A stretch of 64,000 bases of DNA from Clostridium_AT stratigraminis (GTDB lineage Bacteria > Bacillota > Clostridia > Clostridiales > Clostridiaceae): the NCBI RefSeq assembly GCF_045310675.1, contig NZ_JBJHZZ010000002.1:248001-312000 (forward strand), written 5' to 3'. The number at the start of each line of letters is the position of its first letter. Positions within the stretch are counted from its first letter, which is position 1. A program made the translations under genes and the position numbers. The notes below the pieces were generated by a model. It was not told the origin of the DNA. It worked only from the letters and a program-made list of their open reading frames with translations, and did no database searches. This document shows, in pieces, positions 59,867 to 64,000 of this stretch.

Positions 59867-61660
59867 ATGAATTCAATCGTACTTGTTATAATAGGTGCAT
59901 TAGTACTTATGATAGCTTACAGGTTGTATGGTGCATTCCTTGCAGCAAAGGTTTTAACCTTAGATGAAAAAAGAACTGTACCTTCAGTTGAACATAATGA
60001 TGGACAAGATTATGTTCCAACAAACAAATTAATACTTTTTGGACATCACTTTGCAGCTATAGCTGGAGGAGGACCACTAATAGGACCTGTGCTTGCAGCT
60101 CAATTTGGATGGCTTCCAGGAACACTTTGGATTTTAATAGGTGCAGTACTTGCTGGTGGAGTACACGATATGGTGGTACTTCTAGCATCAGTTAGACATG
60201 ATGGACAATCCTTGGCTGAAATAGCTAAGAAGCATATTAGCCCTAAAATGGGTATTATAACTTCTATAGCAGTAATCTTTATTTTAATAATAACTATGGC
60301 AGGGCTTGGTATTCCAGTTGTTAATTCGCTATATAAGAGCCCTTGGGGTACCTTTACAGTAGGCTCTACAATTCCAATAGCAATGCTTGTGGGATTATAT
60401 CTTAAATTTTTAAGACCAGGTAAAGTTGGAGAGGCTACACTTATTGGTGTAATTTTAGTAATAGCAGCAGTTGTTGCTGGACCACATATACAAAATACAG
60501 TTTTAGGGAATATTCTAACACTTGACCAAAAGCAAATTTCAATCATACTTGTTATTTATGGTTTCTTTGCTGCAGTATTACCAGTTTGGCTGCTTCTGCT
60601 TCCAAGAGATTACCTAAGCACTTATATGAAATTAGGTGTAATTGGTGCTCTTGCATTAGGTATAATTATAGTTAGACCTGTATTACAAATGCCAGCTGTA
60701 ACTCAATTTGTTAATGGCGGCGGACCAATAATTCCAGGTAAGGTATTTCCATTCCTATTTATAACCATTGCTTGTGGAGCACTATCTGGTTTTCATGCAA
60801 TTATTAGTTCAGGTACAACTCCTAAGCTGGTAAGTAATGAAAAAGATATTTTGGCAATAGGCTATGGTGCTATGTTAACAGAGGCTTTTGTAGCTTTAAT
60901 GGCATTAATTGCAGCTACAGCTCTTCCAACAGCTGATTATTTTGCAATAAATTCAGCACCAGCATTATTTGCAAAGCTCCATATGATACCAAAGGAATTA
61001 CCAATGCTTTCAAAAATGGTAGGAGAAACCTTAGCAGGTAGACCAGGTGGGTCTGTTTCCCTAGCAGTTGGTATGGCTTATGTATTTTATAAAATACCAG
61101 GGCTTGAATCCTTACTATCTTACTGGTACCATTTCTGCATAATGTTTGAGGCACTATTTATATTAACTACAATTGATGCAGGAAATAGAATAGGAAGATA
61201 TTTATTACAAGACCTATTTGCAAACATTAACCCTAAATTTAAGGAAAGAAGTTCCTGGACAAATATTATAATCTTCAGTTTGTTAATGTCCTGCACTTGG
61301 GGATATCTATTATATACAGGTAATATATCAACTATATGGCCTCTGTTTGGTATAGCCAATCAGATGATGGCTGCTATAGCCTTGGCAGTAGGAACCTCAT
61401 TCCTTATAGATCTAGGAAAGAGAAAGTATATATGGGTAACAGTTGCACCGTTAACCTTTATAACATTTACTGCACTTTATGCAGCCTTCGTAAATATATT
61501 TACAAACTACATTCCTCAAGGAAATACAATTCTTGCAGTGTTAACTTCAATACTAGTGATTATGCTTGTAATAATTATATTTGAAAGTGTAAGAAGCTGG
61601 TTTGAGAAGTTTAATAAAATGAAATTAAGTAACGAAAATAATAAGAAGGTAACTGCTTAA
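59867..61660 (+). CDS. cstA: Carbon starvation protein A (CstA/BtsT) transporter
   Basis: A 597-residue membrane protein with about 15 predicted helices. Seen: RLYGAFLAAKVLTLDEKRTVPSVEHNDGQDYVPTNK-type opening (spread over residues 21-56), GHHFAAIAGGGPLIGPVLAAQFGWLPG, GGVHDMVVLLASVRHDG, SGFHAIISSGTTPK and GNISTIWPLFGIANQMMAAIAL, all CstA family landmarks. CstA/BtsT proteins take up pyruvate and, in some species, peptides. It is about 200 bases after a LytSR pair and has predicted LytTR sites in its promoter, so LytSR probably activates it when pyruvate is present. AAGGGGG precedes the ATG. Confidence 0.94.
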   Translation: MNSIVLVIIGALVLMIAYRLYGAFLAAKVLTLDEKRTVPSVEHNDGQDYVPTNKLILFGHHFAAIAGGGPLIGPVLAAQFGWLPGTLWILIGAVLAGGVHDMVVLLASVRHDGQSLAEIAKKHISPKMGIITSIAVIFILIITMAGLGIPVVNSLYKSPWGTFTVGSTIPIAMLVGLYLKFLRPGKVGEATLIGVILVIAAVVAGPHIQNTVLGNILTLDQKQISIILVIYGFFAAVLPVWLLLLPRDYLSTYMKLGVIGALALGIIIVRPVLQMPAVTQFVNGGGPIIPGKVFPFLFITIACGALSGFHAIISSGTTPKLVSNEKDILAIGYGAMLTEAFVALMALIAATALPTADYFAINSAPALFAKLHMIPKELPMLSKMVGETLAGRPGGSVSLAVGMAYVFYKIPGLESLLSYWYHFCIMFEALFILTTIDAGNRIGRYLLQDLFANINPKFKERSSWTNIIIFSLLMSCTWGYLLYTGNISTIWPLFGIANQMMAAIALAVGTSFLIDLGKRKYIWVTVAPLTFITFTALYAAFVNIFTNYIPQGNTILAVLTSILVIMLVIIIFESVRSWFEKFNKMKLSNENNKKVTA

Positions 61661-61709
61661 AAAAATGATAAAAGGTTTAGAATTTCTCTAAACCTTTTAT
61701 CATTTTTTG
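61661..61709 (+). terminator. Terminator of cstA
   Basis: A long near-perfect stem, AAATGATAAAAGGTTTAGA with its complement, around ATTTC, then T. Confidence 0.85.
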
Positions 61710-61907
61710 AATAAATTCATTTCATAAAGTAAATATAATATGTAGTAATTAAATATTTGCTGCAAAGTTTAGTAAAATATTAAAAAATATTGATTAATAA
61801 TTGTGAAAGTCTAATAACTTTTTATATCATATTGATTTATTTATTTTATTAGTCTAAAATTTCTTTTAGTGGAATTAATTAATAACTTTTATAGGGAGGA
61901 AAATAGA

Positions 61908-63257
61908 ATGGGTAATAATTTAAGCTTAGATTTAAGTAAGTTAAAACCAGCTTTAAGTGATTATGAAATTTCTAATCAGAAGGCTATGGTGAGAGAAGCA
62001 CACAACATGGTTCATAATGGAACTGGTGCAGGAAAGGATTTTTTAGGTTGGGTTAATTTACCTGTTAATTATGATAAAGAAGAATTTTCAAGAATAAAAA
62101 AGGCAGCTGAGAAGATTAAGGATAATTCGGATGTACTTATAGTAATAGGCATAGGCGGTTCTTATTTAGGCGCAAGAGCAGCAATAGATAGCTTATCACA
62201 TACTTTTTATAATACCTTACCAAAGGGAAAGAGAACTACACCGCAAATATACTTTGTAGGAAATAATATTAGTTCAACCTACATTACCGATCTTCTTGAA
62301 GCTATTGAAGGACTTGATATTTCTGTAAATGTCATTTCAAAATCTGGTACAACTACTGAGCCAGCTGTAGCTTTTAGAATCTTTAAATCATATCTTGAAA
62401 AGAAATATGGAAAAGAAGGTGCAAAGGAAAGAATATTTGCTACTACTGATAAGGCTAGAGGTGCCTTAAAATCCTTAGCTGATGCCGAGGGCTATGAAAC
62501 CTTTGTTATTCCAGACGATGTAGGGGGAAGGTATTCTGTACTTACAGCTGTTGGACTTTTACCTATAGCTGCAGCAGGTATTAATATAGATGAAATAATG
62601 AAAGGTGCAGCAGATTCCAGAGAAGCCTACAGCAATCCAGATATAAATGAGAATGATGCTTATAAATATGCTGCTGCTAGAAATTCACTATATAGAAAGG
62701 GAAAAGTCACTGAAATACTAGTAAATTATGAGCCAGCACTTCATTATTTTAATGAATGGTGGAAGCAGCTTTATGGTGAAAGTGAAGGTAAAGATAACAA
62801 GGGTATATTCCCTGCAGCTGTGGATTTTTCTACTGACCTTCATTCTATGGGACAATATATTCAAGAAGGACTAAGAAATATATTTGAAACTGTAATAAAT
62901 GTTGAAAAACCAAGAAAAGAAGTTGTAATTGAAGCAAGTACAGAAAACATAGATGGTCTAAACTTTTTAGCAGGAAAAACTATGGATTTTGTAAATAAAA
63001 AGGCTTTCCAGGGAACAGTGCTTGCACATAATGATGGTGGAGTTCCTAATATTATTGTAAACATTCCTGAGTTAACACCTTACTACTTTGGATATTTAGT
63101 TTACTTCTTTGAGAAAGCATGTGCTATAAGCGGTTATTTAAATGGAGTAAATCCATTTGACCAGCCGGGAGTTGAAGCCTATAAAAAGAATATGTTTGCT
63201 TTACTAGGAAAACCGGGCTACGAGGACATGAAAGCAGAACTTGAAAAAAGATTATAG
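61908..63257 (+). CDS. pgi: Glucose-6-phosphate isomerase
   Basis: A 449-residue glycolytic enzyme interconverting glucose-6-phosphate and fructose-6-phosphate (short Firmicute form). Seen: IGIGGSYLGARAAIDSL (PGI fold), the phosphate loop VISKSGTTTEPAVAFR, the signature DDVGGRYSVLTAVGLLPIA (with the active-site Arg), and the C-terminal FDQPGVEAYKKNMFALLG. ATG at 61908 is chosen because AGGGAGG lies 8 bases before it; the GTG at 61869 upstream has none. The YaiI/YqxD gene follows 12 bases later. Confidence 0.97.
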   Translation: MGNNLSLDLSKLKPALSDYEISNQKAMVREAHNMVHNGTGAGKDFLGWVNLPVNYDKEEFSRIKKAAEKIKDNSDVLIVIGIGGSYLGARAAIDSLSHTFYNTLPKGKRTTPQIYFVGNNISSTYITDLLEAIEGLDISVNVISKSGTTTEPAVAFRIFKSYLEKKYGKEGAKERIFATTDKARGALKSLADAEGYETFVIPDDVGGRYSVLTAVGLLPIAAAGINIDEIMKGAADSREAYSNPDINENDAYKYAAARNSLYRKGKVTEILVNYEPALHYFNEWWKQLYGESEGKDNKGIFPAAVDFSTDLHSMGQYIQEGLRNIFETVINVEKPRKEVVIEASTENIDGLNFLAGKTMDFVNKKAFQGTVLAHNDGGVPNIIVNIPELTPYYFGYLVYFFEKACAISGYLNGVNPFDQPGVEAYKKNMFALLGKPGYEDMKAELEKRL

Positions 63258-63269
63258 GACTGGTGCTTT

Positions 63270-63701
63270 ATGAGAATCATAGTTGATGCTGATGCATGCC
63301 CTGGGAAGGATATTATTGAGAGCTTAGGTAAAGAGCATGGGTTAGAAATAATAATGTATTGCGATATAAATCATGTGCTTAACAGTAGCTATAGTACTAT
63401 AAAATACATGGACAGCGGCTTTCAAAGTGTGGATATGGCTGTGGCTAACGAGGCTAAGGAAAGGGACATTGTTGTAACACAGGATTTTGGGGTTGCAGCA
63501 ATGGTACTTGGTAAAAAGTGCTTTGCCATAAGCCCTAAAGGCTATGTTTATGATAATAATAATATTGATAAGCTGCTTTTTGAAAGGCATATTTCTTCTA
63601 AGGTAAGAAGGTCAGGCGGAAAAACCTTTAATGCGAAGAAAAGAAATAAAGAAGATGATGAAAGATTATATAGAAATCTTCTTAAATTGATTAATTCTTA
63701 A
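63270..63701 (+). CDS. YaiI/YqxD family (DUF188) PIN-like protein
   Basis: A 143-residue protein with conserved acidic positions of a PIN-like fold: IIVDADACPGKDII at the N-terminus, DINHVLNS, SVDMAVANEAKERDIVVTQDFGVA (invariant TQDFG block) and the basic C-terminus GGKTFNAKKRNKEDDERLYRN. The family is widespread; a nuclease-like activity is suspected but not established. It is probably cotranscribed with pgi. Confidence 0.92.
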   Translation: MRIIVDADACPGKDIIESLGKEHGLEIIMYCDINHVLNSSYSTIKYMDSGFQSVDMAVANEAKERDIVVTQDFGVAAMVLGKKCFAISPKGYVYDNNNIDKLLFERHISSKVRRSGGKTFNAKKRNKEDDERLYRNLLKLINS

Positions 63702-63704
63702 AAA

Positions 63705-63757
63705 GAAAGCATCCTGCTGGTAAAATGAAACCATTTTACCAGCGGCTGCTTTTTTTC
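63705..63757 (+). terminator. Terminator of pgi-yqxD
   Basis: GCTGGTAAAATG / CATTTTACCAGC, extended by imperfect pairing to AAAGCA/TGCTTT, then seven T. Confidence 0.85.
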
Positions 63758-63759
63758 AA

Positions 63760-63805
63760 TCAAGGGGGACGGTTCCTAGTGATTCTCAGAAACCGTCCCC
63801 CTTGA
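63760..63805. repeat. Dispersed palindromic repeat, copy 2
   Basis: TCAAGGGGGACGGTT (63760-63774) with AACCGTCCCCCTTGA (63791-63805), a 15-bp perfect stem around TCCTAGTGATTCTCAG, followed by seven T. The core GACGGTTCCTAGTGATTC resembles copy 1 at 49916. Placed here it could also terminate the flanking convergent units. Confidence 0.8.
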
Positions 63806-63810
63806 TTTTT

Positions 63811-64000
63811 TTAGCGATACAGCACAAACATGCTTGTTTTTTCAACTTCTACATCGCTGCCCTTAATTGTTCTAATAATGTCGGTTCCTGCATTTATGTT
63901 ATCAACTACTAAATTCCAACTGCCTTCAGGAATTGAAATAGTTACATTGGACTTGTTTCCATTATAAATTATAACAATATCCTTCCAATCGTCATTATTT
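63811..64000 (-). CDS. Pullulanase-like glycoside hydrolase, C-terminal end (cut by window edge)
   Basis: The last 62 codons of a minus-strand gene. It reads DWKDIVIIYNGNKSNVTISI then PEGSWNLVVDNINAGTDII and ends SMFVLYR. This is the beta-sandwich domain that closes type I pullulanases and related GH13 enzymes (IVIxYNxN...IPEGxWxVVV...AGT..I). The rest of the gene lies beyond 64000. It is convergent with yqxD. Confidence 0.75.
   Translation of the reverse strand, partial: NNDDWKDIVIIYNGNKSNVTISIPEGSWNLVVDNINAGTDIIRTIKGSDVEVEKTSMFVLYR

Noticed and set aside
1..64000. CRISPR array, tRNA or rRNA genes, prophage, complete IS
   Set aside because: No regularly spaced direct repeats, no cloverleaf or rRNA sequence and no intact transposase or phage structural genes were noticed on either strand.

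Overview
The window is a stretch of a low-GC, Gram-positive anaerobe, almost certainly a Clostridium in the broad sense. The evidence is the butyryl-CoA operon (crt-bcd-etfB-etfA-hbd) beside rex, an NfnAB electron-bifurcating transhydrogenase, a superoxide reductase, T-box and purine riboswitches, a CIRCE-controlled groESL operon, and an island of sporulation-like genes. No rRNA, tRNA, CRISPR array, complete insertion sequence or prophage is visible. The species cannot be named from this sequence alone.

Layout, 1-24 kb: the 3' end of lysA, a B12-binding-type radical SAM protein, a 2,894-residue cyclic beta-1,2-glucan synthase-like protein, superoxide reductase, a T-box and trpS, a soluble CZB chemoreceptor, an MFS exporter, a HAD phosphatase, prfC, a small membrane protein preceded by a duplicated double-hairpin element, an ECF S component, a zinc-ribbon protein, yajQ, a DUF554 protein and an ABC-F ATPase. 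24-33 kb is the redox and energy block: rex, a Rex-box-bearing butyryl-CoA operon, nfnAB and an OGG-type glycosylase.

33-50 kb looks like a surface and c-di-GMP block. A membrane HD-GYP protein is preceded by a 25-residue hydrophobic peptide gene that lies inside a 15-bp inverted repeat, with its ribosome binding site folded into a hairpin. After groESL comes a type IV pilus locus (pilB, pilC, major pilin, pilM, pilN, pilO, a frameshifted prepilin, three minor pilins, prepilin peptidase). Between the major pilin and pilM is a sequence that matches the class II c-di-GMP riboswitch, with an alternative pairing that would compete with its closing stem. PilB carries a tandem MshEN motif, a known c-di-GMP-binding fold. 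Phosphodiesterase, riboswitch and pilus motor therefore sit within about 10 kb and probably form one regulatory theme.

50-64 kb: a guanine riboswitch with guaB-guaA. Next is a loose region of small genes, including a cysteine-rich 32-residue peptide and two divergently evolved paralogues with matching sporulation-like promoters, with a decayed alpha/beta-hydrolase between the paralogues. A LytS/LytR-type two-component system follows, next to a CstA transporter whose upstream region has direct repeats spaced 21 bp. The window ends with pgi, a YaiI/YqxD protein and the 3' end of a pullulanase-like gene on the minus strand. Two copies of a dispersed palindrome (GGGAYGGTTCCT core) occur at 49.9 and 63.8 kb.
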